Shown here: positions 36,638 to 44,120 of the stretch, one piece after another
Numbering within the stretch: position 1 is the first letter of the stretch
How the letters are laid out: every line of letters begins with the position of its first letter
DNA from: JACKAQ01 sp965227145
Lineage (GTDB): Bacteria > Calditrichota > Calditrichia > RBG-13-44-9 > J075
Direction of reading: 5' to 3'
NCBI GenBank assembly: GCA_965227145.1
Contig: OZ245730.1
Location: forward strand, 310,001 to 374,000
DNA: 64,000 bases
Program-made: the position numbers and the translations under genes
Notes under the pieces: generated by a model
The model's input: the letters and a program-made list of their open reading frames with translations, nothing else
Databases searched by the model: none
Told to the model about the DNA's origin: nothing

Positions 36638-36664
36638 ACACGGGTATTTTTCAGCTTAACTTTT

Positions 36665-36697
36665 AGGCGTTGCGGAATTCCGCAACGCCTTTTTTAT
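36665..36697 (+). terminator. Terminator after the UDP-HexNAc dehydrogenase
   Basis: AGGCGTTGCGG pairs with CCGCAACGCCT around AATT, followed by TTTTTT. Confidence 0.93.
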
Positions 36698-36887
36698 TGC
36701 CAAAAAAATATAGCTTGCTTTTAGCGCTATTTTCAATATCTTTCCCGATATTCTGTTATGAATGTTGTCCGATTGCCCCCGGATAGTTTTGTCGATTTGA
36801 TGTGCAGTTTTGATTAATACGGAACTGTTTGCTGTCATAAATTCTGGTGATAATATATGGAACAACATTTTAATCCGCTGAAACGCT

Positions 36888-38711
36888 ATGGAAATAACAG
36901 CCCAATCTTTTAAAGATCATTTCTGGAAATATACAAACGATTTGTTCGCCCTTTTGGACGATGGGGGAAGTTTTGTCAAAGTTAACAACGCCTGGAAAAA
37001 GCATCTTGGATTTTCGGAAACAGAGCTCCTGGAAACCCGCTTTTCCGATGTGTTTGTTGATGTCGATCAGCAGATCATCTACAAATCCCTCGAAGATTTA
37101 AGGCTCAACCGGAAAACCGAAACCACCATTCTCGGATCGATCAAAAACAGCGAAAAGCCATTTCTGTTCATGTGGACCATCTGTTATGACAGTGACATTC
37201 AAAAATTTGATGTTGTCGGTGTCCGCATCGAACCACAAAATATCAAAGACCAAAAAGATAATTTATCTCCGGCCAACATTTTTATTTTCAATCTCCCCAA
37301 CCATAAATACGAATACATCAGTCGCGAAATGGTATCGTTTACCGGATACGCTCTTCGGGAATTGTATGCAATGGGTGACAAGCTTCTGGAAACATTGGTG
37401 CACCCGGAAGACCTCGAAAAAGTGTTGTCTCATATGGCGGTTCTGGCGAATGGCGGAAAAGGAAAAATCGTTGAATTTGAAAACCGGATGCTCCGGATCG
37501 ACGGCAAAATGATTTGGGTGAGTAACCGCATCTCCGGTTTCCGGTATGACAAAAAAGATAAACCGATCGAAATCATCGGTTCCATCGAAGACATCACCAA
37601 ACACAAAGTTGAAATCCAGAAAATACAGGAGCAGAAAGAATTTCTCCGAAGCATTTTTACGGGCATCGAAATGGCGTTGTTTGTTGTTGATGTTGCTGAA
37701 GACGGTGAGTTTTATTACCGGGAATTAAACCCGGTTTATGAACGCCTGACCGGATTAACAACTGAATGGATCAAAGGACGCAAACCGGATGAACTGTACC
37801 CGCGCTTTTCTCATGAAATGATTGACGTAATCAAAAGCAGATATGCCAATTGTGTGGATTCCGGCGAAAATATCCAATACGAAGAGCAACGCAATTTTGA
37901 CGGTCAGGAAAGCTGGTGGCTAACCACTTTAACACCGCTCAAAGAGGTTGACGGGCGAATTTTCCGGATTGTCGGAAGCTCCGCGTTAATCACCAAACAA
38001 AAACAGTTAGAAAATGATCTGATGGCATCCAATAAAGAATTGGCAGAGTTCGGACAAAGCATCTCGCATGATTTGCAGGCACCCTTACGCCGAATTGCAT
38101 CTTTCGCGCAGTTGCTGGAAATGGATTACAAAGATAAGTTGGATGATGAAGCCAAAGATTTTATCCAAAAAATTTACACCGGTGCCAAACAAATGCAAAC
38201 CATGATTCAGGAATTGTTAAAATATTCCCGAATTTCCCATCGCGAATTAAACATGCGCGAAATCGATATGAATTGGTTGATAAAAGACGCAATACTAGTG
38301 CTGGATAAGCAAATTGAACTCGTTGGCGGCAAAATAGAAACCCAAAATTTGCCCACCGTTCACGGCAATAAACAAATGCTCTCGTTGCTTTTCCAAAACC
38401 TCATCAGTAATGCAATTAAATATAATGAACGGATGCCGGAGATTGAAATTGGCGTAAAGCAGGATGAAAACGGGTATGTTTTTTGGGTGAAAGATAACGG
38501 CATCGGCATCGAAAAAGAATATTTTGATGATATTTTCAAAACATTTCGCAGATTACACCCATCCAATAAATATTCCGGCACGGGCATCGGATTGTCCAAT
38601 TGCAAAAAGATTATCGAACGGCACGGGGGAGAAATCTGGCTGGAGTCCACCGTAAACGAAGGCTCCACGTTTTTTGTCCGGCTACCTCACCTAACCAACG
38701 CAAATTCCTGA
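36888..38711 (+). CDS. Soluble histidine kinase with three PAS domains
   Basis: 607 residues, no membrane segment. Three PAS domains lie at about 10-125, 130-250 and 255-370, the second ending with the PAC phrase EIIGSIEDITKHKVE. The dimerisation domain has the H-box SISHDLQAPLRRI with His394, and the ATPase has an N-box (NLISNAIKYNE), G1 (VKDNGIGIEKEYFDDIF), F-box and G2 (SGTGIGLSNCKKIIERHGG). This bacteriophytochrome-type kinase core is complete. It is the only full kinase near the Kai genes, about 4 kb upstream of kaiB1, and could phosphorylate the receiver domains encoded next. The start lacks an obvious ribosome-binding site. The signal is unknown; PAS domains may bind cofactor or sense redox. 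Confidence 0.95.
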   Translation: MEITAQSFKDHFWKYTNDLFALLDDGGSFVKVNNAWKKHLGFSETELLETRFSDVFVDVDQQIIYKSLEDLRLNRKTETTILGSIKNSEKPFLFMWTICYDSDIQKFDVVGVRIEPQNIKDQKDNLSPANIFIFNLPNHKYEYISREMVSFTGYALRELYAMGDKLLETLVHPEDLEKVLSHMAVLANGGKGKIVEFENRMLRIDGKMIWVSNRISGFRYDKKDKPIEIIGSIEDITKHKVEIQKIQEQKEFLRSIFTGIEMALFVVDVAEDGEFYYRELNPVYERLTGLTTEWIKGRKPDELYPRFSHEMIDVIKSRYANCVDSGENIQYEEQRNFDGQESWWLTTLTPLKEVDGRIFRIVGSSALITKQKQLENDLMASNKELAEFGQSISHDLQAPLRRIASFAQLLEMDYKDKLDDEAKDFIQKIYTGAKQMQTMIQELLKYSRISHRELNMREIDMNWLIKDAILVLDKQIELVGGKIETQNLPTVHGNKQMLSLLFQNLISNAIKYNERMPEIEIGVKQDENGYVFWVKDNGIGIEKEYFDDIFKTFRRLHPSNKYSGTGIGLSNCKKIIERHGGEIWLESTVNEGSTFFVRLPHLTNANS

Positions 38712-39192
38712 AATACTAATTTATCTACATCCCTTTTCCTCCAAATTGTGCAAAAAACCATGTTCTTGCAACGGTGTATTCACGAATTGTGAATGGATTC
38801 TTGCTGTGCTTTTTGATCGGTAACGGAATGATTTGCAAAATCTGCACTGTTTTCTAACTGTTTTATTAACAATGATTTAGCGATAATTGCTTTTGCCGTT
38901 CAAATGATAAAAAGAGCAATTTGCCGAAAACAACATTCGGTGATCTAACGATTTCATTTTTACTCCCTCCAAAATGAATATTTTCCTAAAGTCAACGTTC
39001 ATAAATGCGATTATTATTTTTATGTTTTTTGGATTTATGCCTTATTTTGTCGCAATTTAAGTATTTCCCCGTTTTAAAAATTGTCTTAATCGAAAATTAA
39101 AGCTCATGATGAGTTTTGATGGATTTAATAAATACTGCTGTTCGATTTAATGGAAAACTACTGTTATCAAATCAATCAAAAGGGTAAACGCT
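38712..39192. other. AT-rich intergenic region
   Basis: 481 bases between the kinase and the first receiver-PAS gene. Apart from a possible 26-codon frame on the minus strand with a strong ribosome-binding site, I see no gene, terminator or RNA in it. Confidence 0.5.
38877..38957 (-). CDS. Possible 26-residue small protein
   Basis: An ATG at 38957 is preceded on the minus strand by GGAGGGAGT, an unusually good ribosome-binding site for this otherwise AT-rich gap. The peptide begins MKSLDHRMLFSANCSF and ends at a TAA. No family is recognised and no promoter or terminator is clear. The only support is the ribosome-binding site, so this may be chance. Confidence 0.2.
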   Translation of the reverse strand: MKSLDHRMLFSANCSFYHLNGKSNYR

Positions 39193-40281
39193 ATGGAAAG
39201 CATTGACAAAAACGACCTAACCACGAAAGTCATTAAAATATTTTATATAGAGGATGATGAAACAGATGACCAGCTATTCCGGTTGATGCTGAGCCGTTCT
39301 CAAATTGATATCTATGATTTCGAAGTGGTTTCAGCGCGAACGTTTACAGATGCACGAAAAGTTATTTCAGAAAACACATTTGATGTTATTATTTCGGATA
39401 TGAACCTGCCGGATTCCAGCGGATGGGAAACGGTAGCCAACTTAATCCACTCCCAATCATCAGCTCCCATCATTTTATTAACCGGCACATTTGACGAAGG
39501 GTTGGAATTAAAAGCAATCCAAAATGGGGTTGAAGCCTATCTCGACAAAGATAACCTCAGCCCGGAAATTGCCGTACGAACCATTATTCACTGTATCGAA
39601 CGGCATATGCTGCGTAAAAAACTGGTGCAGAGTGAAAACCGGTTGCGGAAAATCATCAACCAAAATGGTGATGGCGTAGTGGTGCTGGATGAAAGCGGCG
39701 TTGTTATTTTTGCGAATCCCACAGCGGAAAAAATGTTCAAGGTATCTTGTGAAAAACTGATTGGCACACATTTGGGCATACCGGTTTCCAAAGAAAATCT
39801 GACCGTCCTGAGTTTGTTGGATAAGGATTTTAAGGAAATTTCCGTAGAAGTTCAGATTACCATGATTGAGTGGGAAGAAAAACAGGCTTATCTGGCTACT
39901 TTGCGTGACATAACCCAGCGAAAAGAAGTTGAGCGTTTGACCAAAGAAAAAGAAATGTTGGAAAATGTTCGTTATCTTGCAGGAGCAATCGCCCACGAAT
40001 TTGCCCAGCCGTTGCAAATTATCGGACATGCGCTGGAATTGTATATGATGGAAAGCGGCTCATCCAAACGGTTGGATATTTGTAAAAAGAACTTAAAACG
40101 AGCCGGTGATCTCGTTCATCAGATTCAAAATATTGTGAGTTTGGAGACGCGTCCGTATCTCAATTCAAAAATCTTGGATATCGCGGCATCCAGCGCAGTA
40201 AACACCAATCGATTAAAAGAGAACGGTTTTGCAAAATTTTATCCAACGGAGAAAAAAATAGAGGAAAAAGTCGAATCGTAA
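39193..40281 (+). CDS. Receiver-PAS-DHp protein without ATPase domain (copy 1)
   Basis: 362 residues. Receiver domain 15-135 with acidic pocket E20-D21-D22, phosphoacceptor Asp69 (VIISDMNLPD), Thr in ILLTGTF and Lys in YLDKDN. PAS domain at about 145-250 (GDGVVVLDESGVVIFANPTA, ATLRDITQRKEVE). Then a HisKA-like helical segment with AGAIAHEFAQPLQIIGHA, His268, and a C-terminal tail ETRPYLNSKILDIAASS. No N, G1 or G2 boxes follow, so it cannot autophosphorylate. It could receive phosphate on Asp69 or His268, or act as a dimer scaffold. The gene at 44121 encodes a close paralogue, and the two bracket the kai genes. Confidence 0.93.
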   Translation: MESIDKNDLTTKVIKIFYIEDDETDDQLFRLMLSRSQIDIYDFEVVSARTFTDARKVISENTFDVIISDMNLPDSSGWETVANLIHSQSSAPIILLTGTFDEGLELKAIQNGVEAYLDKDNLSPEIAVRTIIHCIERHMLRKKLVQSENRLRKIINQNGDGVVVLDESGVVIFANPTAEKMFKVSCEKLIGTHLGIPVSKENLTVLSLLDKDFKEISVEVQITMIEWEEKQAYLATLRDITQRKEVERLTKEKEMLENVRYLAGAIAHEFAQPLQIIGHALELYMMESGSSKRLDICKKNLKRAGDLVHQIQNIVSLETRPYLNSKILDIAASSAVNTNRLKENGFAKFYPTEKKIEEKVES

Positions 40282-40729
40282 TCCCAAAAATAATGGAATA
40301 TGGTGTTCTAAAAATAGTTGTGCAATAATGTAATTTCCGGCTGAACGCATTATTCAACGAAAATTTCATATATCGCTCATGCCAATTACGGTAGATTCAG
40401 GGATTGAATTTTTGGTTTCTCTCCCTAAAAATGAATTAATAACCGTGATCAGTATGAGCGTTTTTGTTTTTGGAAGCAGATAGTCGGAGTAATTTTCCTG
40501 CTCGCAGGTTAAGTGGTCACCTAACCGGTTGTTCTGGTATTTTGGTATTGCTAATTTGTGCTATTCGTAGTGTTAAAACACGAAATAATGTTTATTTTCT
40601 GATTGATTTTATTCTGAAATGCATCAATTTTATTGCTGAATGCTGTAAGCTAATATCGAAAACAGCGATACTTAATTACGCTTGCAAAGTATTTTTTATT
40701 ATTGTAGATTCGAAAAAAACGGAGTTCCA
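40282..40729. other. Intergenic region upstream of kaiB1
   Basis: 448 AT-rich bases. The only structure seen is an imperfect dyad GGTTAAGTGGTCACCTAACC at 40507-40526 (one mismatch, 2-base centre), which could be an operator for the kai genes. No gene or terminator recognised. Confidence 0.4.
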
Positions 40730-41026
40730 ATGAAGTACATCCTAAAGCTCTATATCAATGGCAAAAACATCAAAAGCCTGAAAGCGATAAAGAATCTCGA
40801 AAAAATCATTCGTGAAAGTTCTCCGGATGAGTACGAGCTTGAGCTTGTAGATGTAACGGAATTTCCCGAGTTAGCCGAAAGTGCTGGAATATTGGAGACA
40901 CCCGCGCTTACAAAAAATTTACCCCCGCCATATAGAAAAATCATAGGTGATTTAGCAAATTCCAAACAGGTTTTATTCGGTTTGGGAATGGAACTTTTCG
41001 ATCCTGGCAGTGAACAAGGCAGTTAG
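40730..41026 (+). CDS. kaiB: KaiB-like protein (copy 1)
   Basis: 98 residues from the ATG at 40730, with GGAG about 5 bases upstream. It matches KaiB along its length: KYILKLYINGKNIKSLKAIK, LELVDVTEFPELAESAGILE, TPALTKNLPPPYRKIIGDLA and KQVLFGLGMELF. The LPPP-x-R-x-IIGDL phrase is the one found in cyanobacterial KaiB. KaiB switches between a tetrameric ground-state fold and a thioredoxin-like fold that binds the CI ring of KaiC. A 152-base gap precedes the next gene, so it may have a separate transcript. The second copy, 1 kb downstream, is more diverged from the cyanobacterial sequence. Confidence 0.93.
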   Translation: MKYILKLYINGKNIKSLKAIKNLEKIIRESSPDEYELELVDVTEFPELAESAGILETPALTKNLPPPYRKIIGDLANSKQVLFGLGMELFDPGSEQGS

Positions 41027-41178
41027 TTTTACTTAAAATATATCAGACTGTATGGGTTGTTCTTGGGTCTGTTTAATATCGACCCGGCGCTGTAAAACGG
41101 ACTAAACGGTGTTGTATTCCCGTAACTTTTCCGGAATGAATGTTCAAAAATCGTTTTTACAGATAGCAATAATTTCCT

Positions 41179-42006
41179 ATGAATAATGCAATTAGAGTAT
41201 TACTGATCGAAGATGATTTGGACGATGCGGATCTCCTCATTCAACAACTGAACGCAAGCCAAAACATTGACTATGATGTTGAACATGTTACAAACATTTC
41301 ATCCGGTGTCGGTTTGCTGTCAAACGGACATTATGATGTAGTATTACTGGATCTCTTTTTGCCGGACAATAATTCTTTGGAGAATGTCGAAAAAGCATTA
41401 ACTTCAAGAATTGATGTTCCGGTGATCATTTTGACCGGAGTGAACGATGAAGAGCTTGGGCTGGAAGCTCTGGATAAAGGTGCACAGGATTACTTGCCCA
41501 AAAGCGTTGTTGAGCCCTTTCTTCTGGATCGCTCGATACGGTATGCAATCCAGCGGTTTAAGGTAATGAAAGAGGAAATTGAAGCCCGGGAAAAGGATAT
41601 CCGGTTTCTGGAGCAGCTAAAACAAAGCGCCACAACCAGTGTTACGGCAAATATTTTTGGCGTAAAACAACTAAAAGATGCAGACCCCAAAATTTTTGAT
41701 TATTTTGTAAAACAATATTGCGGCTTTCTGGATATTGCATTAGAGAACCGTGTATTCAAAAAAGATACCAAAATCTCTGCCGATCTGATGGAAATGAGCA
41801 AAGATTTAGGAAAGTTGCGACAGGGACCGAAAGATGTTATCAGCATTCATTATGCAGCATTAAGAGAAAAATGCGAATCCGTCCCGCCCAAAAAATGTAC
41901 CGCTTATTTTGAGGAAGGTCGCTTATTAGTGTTAGAATTGATGGGATATTTAGTCCAATATTATAGGAATTATGCTTTCGCAAGCATTGATAATTCCGAA
42001 CAATAA
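41179..42006 (+). CDS. Receiver domain joined to a KaiA-C/RsbU-N-type helical domain (KaiA-like)
   Basis: 275 residues. The receiver domain (5-125) is complete: E11-D12-D13, phosphoacceptor Asp58 in VVLLDLFLPDN, Thr86 in IILTGV and Lys108 in YLPKSV. A helical linker (126-160) follows. Residues 168-264 look like the KaiA C-terminal/RsbU N-terminal fold: GPKDVISIHYAALREK matches the EIISIH-type helix of RsbU and the VVEIHVELMDEF helix of KaiA, and EEGRLLVLELMGYLVQYYRN matches the last KaiA helix (YRLTLIDVIAHLCEMYRR). These comparisons are by eye from memory of the families. In KaiA this domain binds the KaiC tail and drives autophosphorylation. It is followed by kaiB2 after 22 bases and then kaiC, which supports a KaiA-like role. 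The alternative is an RsbU-type partner-binding domain without phosphatase. Confidence 0.88.
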   Translation: MNNAIRVLLIEDDLDDADLLIQQLNASQNIDYDVEHVTNISSGVGLLSNGHYDVVLLDLFLPDNNSLENVEKALTSRIDVPVIILTGVNDEELGLEALDKGAQDYLPKSVVEPFLLDRSIRYAIQRFKVMKEEIEAREKDIRFLEQLKQSATTSVTANIFGVKQLKDADPKIFDYFVKQYCGFLDIALENRVFKKDTKISADLMEMSKDLGKLRQGPKDVISIHYAALREKCESVPPKKCTAYFEEGRLLVLELMGYLVQYYRNYAFASIDNSEQ

Positions 42007-42028
42007 ACGATTGTATACGCAAAGGTCT

Positions 42029-42316
42029 ATGGATAACCAAAAACAAATTAAATACCACTTCACACTGTATATTCTCGGGTTATCAGTAAATTCTCAAAAT
42101 TCACTTTATAACCTGAAACAAATGTGTGAGCTATATCTCAAAGATGATTATCTTATGGAGATAGTTGATGTTTTAGAAAATCCCGAGTTGGCAGAAACGG
42201 AAAAAATCCTTGCTACGCCAACTTTGGTTATCCACAAGCCCGGACCGGTAAAACGGCTGGTTGGCGATCTCGGCAATTGGGATCGCTTAATAGAATTGCT
42301 GGGTATCGACATCTAA
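42029..42316 (+). CDS. kaiB: KaiB-like protein (copy 2)
   Basis: 95 residues from the ATG at 42029, with AAAGG upstream. KaiB signature: YHFTLYILGLSVNSQNSLYN, MEIVDVLENPELAETEKILA, TPTLVIHKPGPVKRLVGDLG. The KPGPVKR/LVGDL version resembles KaiB proteins of non-cyanobacterial bacteria, whereas copy 1 has the LPPP form. It lies 22 bases after the KaiA-like gene and 53 bases before kaiC, so the three form one operon. It should bind the CI ring of KaiC. Confidence 0.95.
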   Translation: MDNQKQIKYHFTLYILGLSVNSQNSLYNLKQMCELYLKDDYLMEIVDVLENPELAETEKILATPTLVIHKPGPVKRLVGDLGNWDRLIELLGIDI

Positions 42317-42369
42317 TATGACATTGACAAAAATAGAATTAATCTGTACCACGGTAAGGAGAAGCGTTG

Positions 42370-43920
42370 ATGGGTGTTAGTAAGTATCTGGTAACGAAAA
42401 CGAAAACGAATATCGAGGGTTTTGATCATATTGCGATGGGCGGGTTGCCCACAAACCGCACAACACTGGTTTCCGGAACGGCAGGAAGCGCCAAAACCTT
42501 GTTTGCTGTCCAGTTTTTGGCCGAGGGCATAACCAAAGCTGATGAAAATGGTGTTTTTATTACATTTGAAGAAGCACCGGAGGATATTTACAAAAACATG
42601 GCCGGTTTCAAATGGAATATCCGGCAATGGGAAGACGATGGTAAATGGAAGTTTATCGACGCATCGCCGCAAGTTGGCGATGAAGTTGTCATCTCCGGAA
42701 ATTATGATTTTGGCGCACTAATTGCCCGGATTGAATATTCCGTATCGAAAGTGAAAGCCAAACGCGTATCCATGGATTCGCTGGGTGCGATTTTTAATCG
42801 CTATGAAGATAAAGCCATCGTCCGGAAAGAAATATTCCGATTGGTCAATGCGTTAAAAAAGATGAATGTAACCGCAATTATCACGGCGGAGAGAACCGAC
42901 GAATACGGCGAAATCGGGCGATATGGTGTTGAAGAATTTGTTACCGATAACGTTGTCATTTTGCGAAACGTGCTGGAAGATGAAAAGCGTCGCCGAACGG
43001 TAGAAATTTTGAAATTACGCGGCACGCAACACCACACCGGAGAATGCCCTTTTACCATTAATGAAAAGGGAATTATTGCCATACCCTTGTCGGCCATTCA
43101 ATTGGAACAAAAATCCTCGAACAAACGGATTACATCCGGTGTTCCGGAACTGGACAAAATGTGTGGCGGCGGTATTTTCCGGGATTCCGTTATTCTGGCA
43201 TCCGGCGCAACGGGCACGGGAAAAACGTTGATGTCCAGCCATTTTATTTATGGCGGCACCACAAATAACGAGCGGTGTTTGCTATTTGCCTATGAAGAAA
43301 GCCGCGAACAATTACTCCGGAACGCCATCGGCTGGGGGCTGGATCTCGAAAAAATGGAGAAAAAAGGACTGTTGCTGGTCGAAGCCATTTATCCGGAAAC
43401 AGCCAGTATCGAAGGTCATTTGCTCCGGATGCAGGAAATGATCGATAAATTTAAACCCACGCGGGTAGCAGTGGATAGTCTTTCCGCTTTGGAACGCGTT
43501 GCATCGATGAAAGGCTTCCGGGAGTTTGTCATCGGACTAACCTGTTTCCTGAAAGAACGCGAAATCACCGGATTTTTAACATCAACAACCCCAACCCTGA
43601 TGGGTGGTCCATCTATCACAGAGGGGCATATTTCAACAATTACAGATTTGATAATCATGCTGCGATATGTAGAAGCGTTTGGTGAAATGCGCCGGGGAAT
43701 TACCGTTCTTAAAATGCGCGGCTCAATGCACGATAAAAGCGTAAAAGAGTTTGCAATCGATCATCAGGGTATGCATATTGGCAAACCGTTCCGTGATGTT
43801 GTCGGGATTATCGCCGGACGACCCACATATGTCGAACGACCAACTGATATTGATCGAATGAAACATATGTTTGACGATAGCGACACGATAGAAAATAAAC
43901 CCAAGGATGAGGAACAATAA
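42370..43920 (+). CDS. kaiC: Two-domain circadian-type ATPase/kinase KaiC
   Basis: 516 residues from the ATG at 42370 (AGGAG upstream). Two RecA-like halves. CI has P-loop GTAGSAKT (36-43) and catalytic pair in FITFEEAPED. CII has P-loop GATGTGKT (279-286) and FAYEESREQLLRN. The phosphorylation site is kept: GHISTITDLI gives Ser422-Thr423, matching S431-T432 of the Synechococcus protein, and EMRRGITVLKMRGSMHDKS matches its CII end. The tail continues with GIIAGRPTYVE, corresponding to the A-loop that KaiA grips. CI carries Ala in place of the second P-loop Gly (GSAKT), a form seen in other non-cyanobacterial KaiC. It is the last gene of the KaiA-like/kaiB2/kaiC set and is followed by a long hairpin. 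Confidence 0.97.
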   Translation: MGVSKYLVTKTKTNIEGFDHIAMGGLPTNRTTLVSGTAGSAKTLFAVQFLAEGITKADENGVFITFEEAPEDIYKNMAGFKWNIRQWEDDGKWKFIDASPQVGDEVVISGNYDFGALIARIEYSVSKVKAKRVSMDSLGAIFNRYEDKAIVRKEIFRLVNALKKMNVTAIITAERTDEYGEIGRYGVEEFVTDNVVILRNVLEDEKRRRTVEILKLRGTQHHTGECPFTINEKGIIAIPLSAIQLEQKSSNKRITSGVPELDKMCGGGIFRDSVILASGATGTGKTLMSSHFIYGGTTNNERCLLFAYEESREQLLRNAIGWGLDLEKMEKKGLLLVEAIYPETASIEGHLLRMQEMIDKFKPTRVAVDSLSALERVASMKGFREFVIGLTCFLKEREITGFLTSTTPTLMGGPSITEGHISTITDLIIMLRYVEAFGEMRRGITVLKMRGSMHDKSVKEFAIDHQGMHIGKPFRDVVGIIAGRPTYVERPTDIDRMKHMFDDSDTIENKPKDEEQ

Positions 43921-43943
43921 TACCCACTCCTGCGATTTATTCT

Positions 43944-43987
43944 GTTGATATTTCCATAACGGTTTTACCCGCTATGGAAATATCAAC
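43944..43987 (+). terminator. Long hairpin after kaiC
   Basis: GTTGATATTTCCATA pairs perfectly with TATGGAAATATCAAC, and after one mismatch CGG/CCG extends the stem around a 6-base loop. No strong T-run follows, so it may end transcription weakly or protect the kaiC 3' end. Confidence 0.65.
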
Positions 43988-44120
43988 TTTACTTCCTACT
44001 GCGATCGAAGCCACTGTTATTTAAGAATTTAAGCTCCTGCTGTAAACTGCTCATCCTCGGAAAATTTCCATTTTTCAGTACTTCTAACAATTTAATTCAC
44101 TATTGTTTTTGAAATAAACA

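Noticed and set aside
40464..40733. Plus-strand frame of 89 codons upstream of kaiB1
   Set aside because: No ribosome-binding site, composition of random AT-rich sequence, and it overlaps the real kaiB1 start.
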